A stretch of 32,888 bases of DNA from Candidatus Auribacterota bacterium (lineage in GTDB: Bacteria; Auribacterota; Tritonobacteria; UBA1439). The DNA is taken from NCBI GenBank assembly GCA_026392015.1, contig JAPLCW010000141.1, positions 1 to 32,888 of the forward strand, in the 5' to 3' direction. The first letter of the stretch is position 1, and every line of letters begins with the position of its first letter. Below are positions 7,366 to 14,917 of this stretch, piece after piece. The translations under genes and the position numbers were made by a program. The notes below the pieces were generated by a model. That model searched no databases. It was given only the letters and a program-made list of their open reading frames with translations, and had not been told where the DNA came from.

Positions 7366-7519
7366 CGCATTGTGATACTGTATCCCATCTTGCGTAAATT
7401 GCTTTGGAGGGTAATAAAAAGGGTGTATCTCGCCGCTGTCAAACATGCACGAAATACAACTGCTTGAGCGGGATTACAGTGCAAAAATATGTGGCAAATT
7501 GCTTGCGGCAAATTGCTCG

Positions 7520-7548
7520 TTGACAAAAGCCATTGAGTATGATATAAG
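7520..7548 (+). promoter_or_regulatory. Promoter TTGACA-17-TATAAG upstream of the radical SAM gene
   Basis: A consensus -35 TTGACA (7520-7525), a 17-nt spacer and TATAAG (7543-7548). ATG 7561 follows after 12 nt and there is no Shine-Dalgarno, so the 5' leader would be only about 5 nt. Confidence 0.75.
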
Positions 7549-7560
7549 TATCCGTCAATA

Positions 7561-8667
7561 ATGAAAGCAACACGCAGGGATTTTCTGATACACACAGGAT
7601 TGGCGGCGTGCGCAGTGGGGCTTCTCCCACGCCGCTGTTGGGCCGCAGCCGATGCCTCGGGGCGCGAGGCAATGCACTATGAGCCGATGGCGGGCGGACT
7701 CATACACTGCAAGCTCTGTCCGCGCAATTGCGTGATCTCTGAAGGGCTAAGAGGGCGTTGCGGCGTCCGGGAGAACCGCAAAGGGAAGCTCTATTCGGTC
7801 GTCTTCGGCCGCCCCTGCACCTATCATAACGATCCGATCGAGAAGAAACCGTTTTTCCACTTCCTCCCCGGCACCAATGCGTTCTCGATTGCCACCGCCG
7901 GTTGCAACTTCAGCTGCAAGTTCTGCCAGAACTGGCAGATCTCGCAGTCGAGGCCCGAGGAGGTGATCTCATCCGACATGCCTCCTGAAAAGGTGGTGGA
8001 GATGGCCCTCCAGGAGGGGAGCCCCACCATTGCCTATACCTATACGGAGCCGGTCATCTATTATGAGTACATGTACGAGACTGCAAAACTTGGGAAGCGC
8101 AAGGGATTACGCAGCGTCATGGTCACCAACGGCTTTATTCAGAGGAAGCCGATGAAGGATCTTTGCGAGCACCTGGCGGCGGTCAAGGTCGACCTGAAGG
8201 CGTTTAGCGAGAAATTCTATCGCGAGATATGTGATGGAACGCTCTCTCCGGTTCTGGATACCCTGAAGCTCTTGAAAGAGGTGGGGATCTGGCACGAGGT
8301 TGTGGTACTGCTCGTTCCGACGCTTAATGATGGCGATAAAGAGATTACCGAGCTCTGCCAGTGGGTGAAGCGGGAACTCGGCCCGGATGTCCCCCTCCAC
8401 TTCACCCGCTACTATCCGACGTACAAGATTAAGAACATTCCGCCCACGCCCGTCGCGACGGTTGAGAAGGCGTACGATATCGCGACGAAGACCGGCCTCC
8501 GGTTCGCGTATGTCGGAAATGTCCCCGGCCACCCCAAGGAGAACACCTTCTGCCCCCACTGTGGCAAGCTCATCATCAACAGGGTCGCCTCCCATGCAGA
8601 TCCTTCCGGCATGAAGGCAGGGGCGTGCAAATCCTGCGGATCCCCAATCCCGGGTGTGTGGGCGTAA
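7561..8667 (+). CDS. amrS: AmmeMemoRadiSam-type radical SAM protein with Tat signal
   Basis: A 368-aa radical SAM protein of the AmrS family (related to pyruvate-formate-lyase-activating enzymes). An N-terminal twin-arginine signal (TRRDFLIHTGLAACAVGLL, residues 4-22) predicts Tat export of the folded protein. Next comes a Cys-rich motif CKLCPRNCVISEGLRGRCG (50-68), then the radical SAM cluster motif C115-x3-C119-x2-C122 in CNFSCKFCQNW. Two CxxC pairs near the C-terminus (CPHCGK and CKSCG) look like a zinc ribbon. Companion AMMECR1 and Memo genes are absent from the window. The substrate is unknown. Transcription likely starts a few bases before ATG 7561; the hairpin at 8704 may end the transcript. 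Confidence 0.9.
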   Translation: MKATRRDFLIHTGLAACAVGLLPRRCWAAADASGREAMHYEPMAGGLIHCKLCPRNCVISEGLRGRCGVRENRKGKLYSVVFGRPCTYHNDPIEKKPFFHFLPGTNAFSIATAGCNFSCKFCQNWQISQSRPEEVISSDMPPEKVVEMALQEGSPTIAYTYTEPVIYYEYMYETAKLGKRKGLRSVMVTNGFIQRKPMKDLCEHLAAVKVDLKAFSEKFYREICDGTLSPVLDTLKLLKEVGIWHEVVVLLVPTLNDGDKEITELCQWVKRELGPDVPLHFTRYYPTYKIKNIPPTPVATVEKAYDIATKTGLRFAYVGNVPGHPKENTFCPHCGKLIINRVASHADPSGMKAGACKSCGSPIPGVWA

Positions 8668-8703
8668 TTGATTAAAATCCTCCTTCTTCTTTTTCTCTCT
8701 ACC

Positions 8704-8741
8704 GTAGCCGGCCCTTAAGGGCCGGCAAGCCTGTGGATAAC
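8704..8741 (+). repeat. REP element 1 (upstream of RAYT)
   Basis: GTA followed by the perfect palindrome GCCGGCCCTTAAGGGCCGGC (8707-8726), then the tail CTGTGGATAAC (8731-8741). Architecture matches REP 2 at 9317 and the copy at 24594: a GTAG-type head, CTTAAG centre and TGTGGATAAC tail. T-rich DNA follows, so it may also terminate the radical SAM transcript. Confidence 0.8.
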
Positions 8742-8840
8742 TTTTTTATCTTTTTTCGGGAATAAAACTCCTCCTCGACTCGTCTACTTAAGTGGGCACT
8801 CTAACTATTTCATTTAGATTATCCAAGGGAGGGGGTATCC

Positions 8841-9320
8841 ATGAATGGATTAAGACACTACGATTCGCCGGGAAGCATTTATTTCATTACTACGGTAACA
8901 AAGAGACACCAGACGCTCTTTTACAGCGCACAGGCATGCAGATTTCTTCCGGTCTGTCTGGAATATCATAAATATATCTTCCAATATAACCTATATGGTT
9001 TTGTCATTATGCCGGAACACCTGCACTTTATAATTCAGCCGAGCGGAAGCTTCAAAATCTCAAAGATCATGAACCATATAAAAGGCAACTTTGCCCGAAA
9101 GTACAATGTATTAAGGGGAGTAAATGAATCTATCTGGCAGGAAGGTTATTTCGATGAGGGGATACGAAGTACGCGGCAATTTATTAACGAATTAAATTAT
9201 ATGCACTATAACCCTGTTCGCAGAGGCTTAGTGGCTCTTCCGGAAGACTATACTTATTCCAGTTATCGGTATTATCATGGCAATGAGTACACAAATTTAA
9301 TTGATCGGATAATTCTGTAG
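8841..9320 (+). CDS. REP-associated tyrosine transposase (RAYT, Y1_Tnp)
   Basis: A 159-aa member of the IS200/IS605-like Y1 single-strand transposase superfamily, RAYT branch, which is thought to process REP hairpins. Motifs seen are an N-terminal beta strand GSIYFITTVTKR, the metal-binding His-x-His in MPEHLHFII (H60, H62), IWQEGYFDEGIR (98-109), and the conserved NYMHYNPVRRGLV (119-131), where the catalytic tyrosine is expected to be Y120 or Y123. Length is typical. The start has a strong Shine-Dalgarno (GGGAGGGGG). It is flanked in direct orientation by two REP elements; the downstream one overlaps its stop codon. The gene looks intact. Confidence 0.93.
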   Translation: MNGLRHYDSPGSIYFITTVTKRHQTLFYSAQACRFLPVCLEYHKYIFQYNLYGFVIMPEHLHFIIQPSGSFKISKIMNHIKGNFARKYNVLRGVNESIWQEGYFDEGIRSTRQFINELNYMHYNPVRRGLVALPEDYTYSSYRYYHGNEYTNLIDRIIL

Positions 9321-9355
9321 AGGGGGCCTTAAGGCCCCCCTACGTTGTGGATAAC
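9317..9355 (+). repeat. REP element 2 (downstream of RAYT)
   Basis: GTAG, one bulged A, then GGGGGCCTTAAGGCCCCC closed by CTAC (9317-9343), followed by GTTGTGGATAAC. The head overlaps the RAYT stop codon. The tail ends one base before the stop codon of the convergent CsgG-family gene, so the REP fills the entire convergent gap and could stop both transcripts. Confidence 0.85.
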
Positions 9356-10771
9356 TTATTCGACCTTGACCAGGTCGCCGGCTTGGAATCCGGAGCCCAT
9401 GAGCGACGTTGCGTAGGCGATCTTTTCTTTCACCTTGGTCACGCTGATCCGGCCGATCTTCTTCGTTTCCACGTCGAGGAGTTCACCCGTCGTGGGGTCG
9501 CGCAGTTCGCCCCCCTGCCGGTACACGTTGAACTCATAGCCGGGCTGCATGCCGTCCTCCGAACCTCCGCGGATGATGATGCTGCCCTCATCGGCCTTCA
9601 CGACAGTCGACTTCCACGGCTGCTTGGCAAGCTCCTGGATGATGAAATACACCGTGTTATCGATGCAGACCTGCATCGCCTTGTTGACGGGCGTGTGCTT
9701 TTGCTTCCCACTTTGTATCTGCCCCCCCGACACGTACGGGAGCGCGAGCCCGCCGCCGGCCCCATGGCCCTCGGCCTTCCCCTCCATGCGCTGGGACGCA
9801 ATTACCGTCCCGGAGGTGGTGTCGATCAGGTCAATGACCACCGCCATATGGGCCCTCGACTTCCCGCCCGAAATGCCCACCCCGTACATGCTGAATCCCT
9901 TGCTGTCTGAGGCTTCCGCCTCATCGTACTCAGTCACCGTTCCCCGGACAAGGTACTGGGCGGTGATGGCCTTCCCGATCTGGGCCGTCTTGCTCTCCGC
10001 CATGCGGCCGCTCTGCGCGAGGTCCTGCTCGCCGAAAACATCCTTCAAGAGCTCCTGCTCACGAACAATAAACTTTCCGCTTCTGCTCAAGGCGTTGATG
10101 AGCTGCGCCTGCATCCCCTCACCGAGATTGACCTGCGAGGCGGCATTCGCTTTATTGTCAAATTTTGCGACCGCGACTATCTTCTTCAAACTGAGAGGAC
10201 CGGTCGTCGAGGATTCCGCGGGAGCCGCGCCGCCGGCTGCCGGAGCTCCGGCAGGCGCCCCTCCGGCCCCCGGGGCGGGAGCCATGTCAACCTTGCCGGT
10301 GGTTGCGGCGTGGACCGCTTCCGGAGACGCGCCCATCTGTTCCGCGCCGGGGCCGCCGGGCGTTTCTCCCTTGCGGTTCACCGTCTTCTGATCACCCTGG
10401 AGCAGTGACTTGCTCTCCATGATCGGGATCCGCACGGACTTGCTCGTCTTGCCGCCGCTGGAATCCGTGAATCTCAATTTAACCTTGTCGCCCTGTGTGC
10501 CGTCCACCGTGATAGAAAAACTCCCGTCGGGATTCACCGTTGCCTCTGACTTCTCCGCCGTGTCCTTATCGAGTGAGACAACCTTAATCGGGTGCACACC
10601 CGTCACCGTGCCCGGCGGCGCGTTAATCACATACTGCCCGGTGTTGCTCATGGGCGTGAATGTCAAGTCATCCCTGCTGGTCACCTTGACGCTGCCCGCA
10701 ACCGCCACGCCGCTCACAAGAACGAGCATCGCGGCTGCCGTGACACCTGTCACACTGCCTCTTACCTTCAT
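9356..10771 (-). CDS. Exported CsgG-family protein with FlgT-C-like domain
   Basis: A 471-aa secreted protein. A signal peptide (residues 1-26, cleavage near AVA-G) is followed by a beta-rich Ig-like region (48-115), an Ala/Pro/Gly linker (160-190), and a CsgG-like domain (about 195-385) with KKIVAVAKFDNKA, LINALSRSGKFIVREQELL and QYLVRGTVTEYDE. Residues 387-471 resemble the FlgT C-terminal domain (GSIIIRGGSEDGMQPGYEFN, GRISVTKVKEKIAYA, GFQAGDLVKV). There is no lipobox Cys, so it is periplasmic rather than lipidated. A strong Shine-Dalgarno (GGAGGAGG) supports ATG 10771. It closes the envelope-protein cluster; a role with the FlgT-like and LPP20 proteins is inferred. Confidence 0.85.
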   Translation of the reverse strand: MKVRGSVTGVTAAAMLVLVSGVAVAGSVKVTSRDDLTFTPMSNTGQYVINAPPGTVTGVHPIKVVSLDKDTAEKSEATVNPDGSFSITVDGTQGDKVKLRFTDSSGGKTSKSVRIPIMESKSLLQGDQKTVNRKGETPGGPGAEQMGASPEAVHAATTGKVDMAPAPGAGGAPAGAPAAGGAAPAESSTTGPLSLKKIVAVAKFDNKANAASQVNLGEGMQAQLINALSRSGKFIVREQELLKDVFGEQDLAQSGRMAESKTAQIGKAITAQYLVRGTVTEYDEAEASDSKGFSMYGVGISGGKSRAHMAVVIDLIDTTSGTVIASQRMEGKAEGHGAGGGLALPYVSGGQIQSGKQKHTPVNKAMQVCIDNTVYFIIQELAKQPWKSTVVKADEGSIIIRGGSEDGMQPGYEFNVYRQGGELRDPTTGELLDVETKKIGRISVTKVKEKIAYATSLMGSGFQAGDLVKVE

Positions 10772-10827
10772 CTGATCCTCCTCCGTTACTTATTTTTGCT
10801 GAGACTATTCACAGCCATTTATCATTA

Positions 10828-10856
10828 AAAATAGCATAAAAAACTACTCGGTGCAA
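10828..10856 (-). promoter_or_regulatory. Putative promoter of the CsgG/FlgT-C gene
   Basis: On the minus strand TTGCAC (10856-10851) and TATTTT (10833-10828) have a 17-nt spacer. The leader would be about 50 nt and contain the Shine-Dalgarno. The -10 match is only moderate. Confidence 0.45.
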
Positions 10857-10969
10857 ATTTTTGTCCGCTCTCCCCGTAATGCGTCAGAAGGTGTGAATAG
10901 ATTAGTTTTACGCATTGCTGTAGGGGTCGGATCCTTCGGCAGGCTCAGGACAAGTTTCATCCGACCCCC

Positions 10970-11161
10970 CCTAACCTGATCTATTCACCAACTCAAAACT
11001 GATATACCTGCCCAATAGCACAACAGACTACAACGATTTTAACCACTGAAGACGCGGAGATCACTGAACGGTTCACACAACTATTTCATTGATATCTTAA
11101 TCGCTATTCAGGACGCAGATGAACGCAGAACACGCAGATACAAAATCAGCTTGCGGCTAAA
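10970..11161 (+). repeat. 192-bp dispersed repeat, copy 1
   Basis: The copy at 23922-24113 differs by one base only (A to G in CAATAGCACAAC). It begins CCTAACCTGATCTATTCACC, similar to the MITE-3 terminus, and contains direct words such as GACGCGGAGATC and AGGACGCAGATGAACGCAG. It is non-coding. A preceding 50-bp palindrome (10919-10968, GGTCGGAT ... ATCCGACC) abuts it. Confidence 0.85.
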
Positions 11162-11227
11162 CAGTCGCGGGAGGGTGAGGAGTGATTTCCCAATGGGTAA
11201 CGGGAGCCTTCGCTCTCCCCCGCGCCA

Positions 11228-12454
11228 TTATTTTCCCTCCGGAATCTCCTGCATTCCTCCCGCCTGGGCCGGCGCTGCCTTGTCCTTCAATTTGCAGTCG
11301 ATCCTGTTCTGCGTCTTCGCGGTAAGCTCGACTCCCACACCGGGAAGGCCCTCGATCCGTTTGTCAAAATCGCTCCAGATTGCGCCATCGACATCCAGAT
11401 CGAGCTCAAGCACCTCGTTCGTCCAGCTCCGCTCGGACACGTTCCGCACGCCACGGATCGCTGCGAGGTCCTTCTCGAACGCGCGCCTGCGGTCGTTATT
11501 TGCGTTGGTTGCGATGATCTGTATCGTCGAAGTGTTGAACGCCTCGCTCCGCCACTTCTCCAGAATCTGATCGCGCATCGCCTGGGCGAGCTTCTCGCCG
11601 GCGATTTTCAGCGCTTCCTTGGCGGCGGTTGCGCGACCGCCCTTCACGACGCGTCCCGAGGTGACGCTCTCGCGCGCGATGATCTGTGCGTTGTCGGTTT
11701 TTACCGCCTTCGCGGAGATCTGGGCGTCACAGTGGAACACCGCGACGCCGTGCGGGGAGCTCTGGTCCATCTGCGCGCTCGTCGCCTCGCCTACGATCAC
11801 CACCTCCGCTCCTGCGCGCTTGCCGAGCGCGGCCGCCTTATTCGCGTCGTTGTATGCCGTTTTCTCGTCCCGCTCGTTGATCTCGCCCATCTGCGCCTTG
11901 TCCACGAGGGGGAAGTCGAGACGCAAAAATTCTTTCTCGATTGCGCTCTGCGCTACCTCGCCGCCTTTGGCGAAATCCGCTCCGTACTCGGGGTCTTCAA
12001 AAAATTCTCTCATCACCACCATGATGCGCGGGTTGTTCTTCTTGGCCTTGATGATGTTGAGCGCCTTGACGTCCTTTTCAAGCTGGGCGAGCGCGACCGT
12101 GGCCTCGATCGTAACGCTGTAGACGCCGCCCTCGCCGTTGTTATCCTTGATGATCTTGAAACCGGTGACGTATCCCTTGACCTGGGAGAGGACCTTGTCC
12201 TCAAGCAGCTGGAAATTTTCCACCATCGTTTCGGAATCCACGATTGTCCCGACACCCTGCTCGATCGCCCTCCTCTGCGCCCGATTGATCGCTTCGTCCT
12301 TGGCGAGCAGCAGCGCCTCGGGCCCCGTCCCCTTCACCGCAGCGTCCCCCGTGGCCACAACCACTTTCTCGGGAATCGCGAGCGTGTTCCAGGGCAAGGC
12401 AGCCCCCAGCGCCAGCCCGACAATCCAGGCACCGCACACAGACATTCTTACCAT
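11228..12454 (-). CDS. FlgT-like exported protein
   Basis: A 408-aa secreted protein. The signal peptide spans about residues 1-27 (hydrophobic GAWIVGLALGAALPWNTLA). Residues 45-125 carry the FlgT N-terminal/LPP20-like pattern: AKDEAINRAQRRAIEQGVG, TMVENFQLLEDKVLSQVKGY, then a GGVYSVTIEATVALAQLEKD strand. The middle (about 140-300) resembles a TolB/FlgT middle fold (RIMVVMREFFEDPE, KRAGAEVVIVGEAT). The C-terminal part (310-390) holds a beta-alpha module (IQIIATNANN, RGVRNVSERSWTNEVLELDL). FlgT supports the flagellar H-ring in Vibrio, but no flagellar genes are present here. ATG 12454 is preceded by AGGTGATC. It is 299 bp from the small-lipoprotein operon and separated by a MITE, so probably has its own promoter. 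Confidence 0.82.
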   Translation of the reverse strand: MVRMSVCGAWIVGLALGAALPWNTLAIPEKVVVATGDAAVKGTGPEALLLAKDEAINRAQRRAIEQGVGTIVDSETMVENFQLLEDKVLSQVKGYVTGFKIIKDNNGEGGVYSVTIEATVALAQLEKDVKALNIIKAKKNNPRIMVVMREFFEDPEYGADFAKGGEVAQSAIEKEFLRLDFPLVDKAQMGEINERDEKTAYNDANKAAALGKRAGAEVVIVGEATSAQMDQSSPHGVAVFHCDAQISAKAVKTDNAQIIARESVTSGRVVKGGRATAAKEALKIAGEKLAQAMRDQILEKWRSEAFNTSTIQIIATNANNDRRRAFEKDLAAIRGVRNVSERSWTNEVLELDLDVDGAIWSDFDKRIEGLPGVGVELTAKTQNRIDCKLKDKAAPAQAGGMQEIPEGK

Positions 12455-12543
12455 ATGATCACCTCACCTCCATCGGCCAGATCATTCAAGAGAGGCACCC
12501 GCGCCCCATCAAGAAAGGCGGCCTAATTGATACACAATGCCCA

Positions 12544-12740
12544 CCTGATCTATTCACCAGCTTTTAATGTTTTAACCGCGGATTACGCTGGTTACGCAGA
12601 TTCGCATTGTGTAATCCGCACAATCCCTGCCTATGCCGAAGCGGAGCTCCGGCTCCGCGCAGGCAGGCGCGCAATCTGCGGTTACATATGTTAGGCTGTT
12701 AAAATTGCTCTTTATCCGTCTGCTGAAAAATCCAGGCTAA
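12544..12740. repeat. MITE-3 copy 1 with nested hairpin
   Basis: Related to the elements at 16443 and 24270: a CTGATCTATTCACCAGC-type left end, TTTTAACCGCGGATTACGCT core, and AAAATCCAGGCT right end. It is longer because an extra palindrome (CCTGCCTATGCC ... GCGCAGGCAGG, about 12627-12668) interrupts the core. It separates the small-lipoprotein operon from the FlgT-like gene. Confidence 0.7.
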
Positions 12741-12753
12741 AAATATCGCCGAA

Positions 12754-13119
12754 TCACTGGACGACTGTCGTTTCCTCCGTTGTCGACCCATGCTGCACCG
12801 GGACGCCCGGAGCGGGCATCATAGGCGGAACGGGACCGCCCGGCTGAACCACCACGCCGTGCACGCCGACATCCCCGCCCGATTCTACATGGAGCGGAGC
12901 CACGCGCGACTGTCCGCCGATTCCGCGGGCGCCCTTGATCTTCACACTGCCGTCATCCTTGTACTTGACCTTCATTATGTCATCGGGCGATTTCATTTTC
13001 ACGATCTCGCCGTTCGGGCCGTACATTACGTCCGTGCTCTTCAGCGTCGGTATCTTGCATCCGGCGGCGAGCAGGCCCGCCAGGCAGATGCACCCCATCA
13101 CCAGCAACACGTGTCTCAT
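12754..13119 (-). CDS. Small lipoprotein, 121 aa
   Basis: A lipoprotein of unknown function. The signal peptide MRHVLLVMGCICLAGLLAAG ends in lipobox LAAGC (Cys21). The mature part starts with KIPTLKSTDVMYGPNGEIVK, followed by DIMKVKYKDDGSVKIKGARG, then a Pro/Gly/Val-rich low-complexity tail ending GVPVQHGSTTEETTVVQ. The DGSVKIK stretch resembles the NGSKIKM stretch of the 60-aa lipoprotein just upstream, and the GVPVQ...ETTVV tail resembles that of the 49-aa lipoprotein. Strong Shine-Dalgarno (GAGGGGGG). It is the last gene of the five-gene minus-strand run, 19 bp after the 60-aa gene. Confidence 0.82.
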   Translation of the reverse strand: MRHVLLVMGCICLAGLLAAGCKIPTLKSTDVMYGPNGEIVKMKSPDDIMKVKYKDDGSVKIKGARGIGGQSRVAPLHVESGGDVGVHGVVVQPGGPVPPMMPAPGVPVQHGSTTEETTVVQ

Positions 13120-13138
13120 ATTTCCCCCCTCCTCACTA

Positions 13139-13321
13139 CTATTTGACTTCCACCCTCTCCGCCGGCTTCATCTTGATCTTGCTGCCGTTGTCCTTCGACT
13201 GCATCTCCACCCAGCCCTGGTCCGTGGGAACCAGGTATGCTTCTTTCTTGAACATGCCACAGCCGGAAAGGAACGCAGTGGCCACGACCGCACCCACGCC
13301 CAGCACTACTGCCCTGCTCAT
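13139..13321 (-). CDS. Small lipoprotein, 60 aa
   Basis: The signal peptide MSRAVVLGVGAVVATAFLSG is followed by a lipobox Cys (LSGC). The mature 40 residues (GMFKKEAYLVPTDQGWVEMQ, then SKDNGSKIKMKPAERVEVK) are hydrophilic and beta-prone. ATG 13321 is chosen over a GTG two codons upstream because the G-rich Shine-Dalgarno (GAGGGGGGG) then has proper spacing. It is 44 bp after the 49-aa lipoprotein gene and 19 bp before the 121-aa one, in one apparent operon. No family recognised. Confidence 0.8.
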   Translation of the reverse strand: MSRAVVLGVGAVVATAFLSGCGMFKKEAYLVPTDQGWVEMQSKDNGSKIKMKPAERVEVK

Positions 13322-13365
13322 GTGCACCCCCCCTCTCTAAGATTTCATTCATGGGAACAGACGCG

Positions 13366-13515
13366 TTACTCCACGACTGTTTCCGATTGAACGGGAACTC
13401 CCTGGTCGATAATCTCCTCGCTCACTCTCGGAACGTATCTTTTCTTGCAGCCGGCGATCAACGCGACGCCGAGGATCATCCCGATGACCGCGCACCACAT
13501 CACCATCCTTCTCAT
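13366..13515 (-). CDS. Very small lipoprotein, 49 aa
   Basis: ATG 13515 follows a strong Shine-Dalgarno (GAGGAGG), and the ORF ends with TAA at 13366. The first 22 residues (MRRMVMWCAVIGMILGVALI, then AG) form a lipoprotein signal with lipobox IAGC (Cys23). The mature peptide is only 27 residues (CKKRYVPRVSEEIIDQGVPV, then QSETVVE), comparable with Lpp-size or smaller lipoproteins. It is easily missed by length filters, but position, RBS and lipobox support it. It lies 34 bp downstream of the triple-LPP20 gene. The C-terminal GVPVQ-(x)n-ETVV motif recurs in the 121-aa lipoprotein. Function unknown. Confidence 0.78.
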   Translation of the reverse strand: MRRMVMWCAVIGMILGVALIAGCKKRYVPRVSEEIIDQGVPVQSETVVE

Positions 13516-13549
13516 GGTTCCAACCTCCTCTTTCATCTCCCCAAAACCC

Positions 13550-14875
13550 TCACTCTCCCTCTCCCTGCGCTACTGTCGAGCCGCTCACAATCTGCCATAG
13601 CCCTTCGAGCGGGATTTCCAGCTCCACCTCGATCGAGCCATCCGGCATCACTCTGGGCTCGCCCACGATGTTCGCGCCCGCGAGGAACTGGTCAACCTGG
13701 GTCCTCACCTGGTCGTTGACCGTGATGTAATCGCGCACGGTCGTCGTCGCGTCTATGTGCACGCCGTACACCTTCTCAACAAGGTTCCTGCGCGCCACGG
13801 CTTCCGCAGCCCGCTCCGTATTGAGACGCGCGGCGGTGCCCGCCTCTCCCTCTCTCGGCACGCCGGTGCCCGTAGCTCTGGCCGACTGACCGGCCCAGGA
13901 CGGCAAGGCCGACTGCGCCTCGCCCGTCGATGCCGAGGAGGCGGCCGGCTTTCCCCGGAGATAGCCCTTGGGCGGTACGGCGCCGTTCCCGGTTGCCTTG
14001 ATCATTTTGGGAGGACCCCAGTCGATGATCTTCTCGAAGGTGACGTCGTGGAATACGCTCTGTGGCGGGAAGCCCGCGTAGTAGTGCGTACGCAGCGTGT
14101 TGAGCTGTTTGACCACATCCTGGATCGTCACCTCCACATCCACCTCGCTGATTCCGTCCGGGAGATACCGGTAGGGACCGTCTTCCTTGATCCCGTTGAT
14201 GAATGTGTTGAGGCTCGTTTGGATCTGGTCGTTCAGCACCACAAAATCCCTCACGTAGGTGTTCCCTGTGACCTTCAATCCCTTGACCGTCTCTGCAAGG
14301 TTGCGCCTCGCATCGGTGAGCGCAGCCCGCTCTGCGAGGAGGCGGCCCTGGGGCGTCACGTTCTCCCATCCGGGTATGCCGGCGGTCTTCATATCGGTCC
14401 CCTTGGGCGCCATGGACTCAGGCTTCTGGCTGGGAGGCAGACCCACGCCGGTTGCGGTGTACACGGTCTTCTTCGTGTATTGCCCCATCTGGTCGAAGCT
14501 CATCCGCGTCCGCTTCGGGTCCGGGTAATCCAGATTGATCCTCTTCAGGCATTGCATGACCTGCTGGAGGGTGACCTTCACGTCCACCTCGCATGTCCCG
14601 TCCGGCATGTAGCGCGGCTGCCCGTCGACCTTCAGCCCCTTGATGAATTCACTGAACGAGCTGTTGATCTGGTCGCTCTCCGCGATAAAATCCCGCACGT
14701 AGGTCGTGGAGTTGATCTGCAAGCCCTTTATCTCCTCGGTGAGTTTACGATATGCGTCGACCTGCGCTGCCCTCTTCGCCATCAGCTTATCCTGCCCCGG
14801 CGAGAGCGGCTGAGCCGTACAGAGGCCCGCAAGCCCCGCCACACACATCATCATAAACAGCATCTTTATTTTCAT
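13550..14875 (-). CDS. Exported protein with three LPP20-like repeats
   Basis: A 441-aa secreted protein. Signal peptide MKIKMLFMMMCVAGLAGLCT is cleaved near TAQ; no lipobox Cys. Three homologous modules follow at about residues 30-108, 177-258 and 348-426. Each has an Ala-rich helix (AKRAAQVDAYRKLTEEIKGL in the first), T-x-VRD(F/Y), a DQ(I/V) segment, and a PDG(x)3EV-type strand. This is the LPP20/FlgP pattern, normally present once per protein. Linkers are Pro/Gly/Ser-rich. ATG 14875 is used because GGAGGAAGG precedes it and the signal peptide starts there, although the frame opens 14 codons earlier. LPP20 proteins form outer-membrane rings or lattices (FlgP); multimeric surface or periplasmic assembly is inferred. 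Confidence 0.85.
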   Translation of the reverse strand: MKIKMLFMMMCVAGLAGLCTAQPLSPGQDKLMAKRAAQVDAYRKLTEEIKGLQINSTTYVRDFIAESDQINSSFSEFIKGLKVDGQPRYMPDGTCEVDVKVTLQQVMQCLKRINLDYPDPKRTRMSFDQMGQYTKKTVYTATGVGLPPSQKPESMAPKGTDMKTAGIPGWENVTPQGRLLAERAALTDARRNLAETVKGLKVTGNTYVRDFVVLNDQIQTSLNTFINGIKEDGPYRYLPDGISEVDVEVTIQDVVKQLNTLRTHYYAGFPPQSVFHDVTFEKIIDWGPPKMIKATGNGAVPPKGYLRGKPAASSASTGEAQSALPSWAGQSARATGTGVPREGEAGTAARLNTERAAEAVARRNLVEKVYGVHIDATTTVRDYITVNDQVRTQVDQFLAGANIVGEPRVMPDGSIEVELEIPLEGLWQIVSGSTVAQGEGE

Positions 14876-14917
14876 AGGGATCCTTCCTCCTCTTATATCA
14901 ATGTTCACATCCCGCAC

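Noticed and set aside
9549-10391. Long plus-strand open frame of 280 codons
   Set aside because: It is the complement of the CsgG/FlgT-C gene; the minus-strand protein has a signal peptide, domains and a Shine-Dalgarno, the plus-strand frame none.
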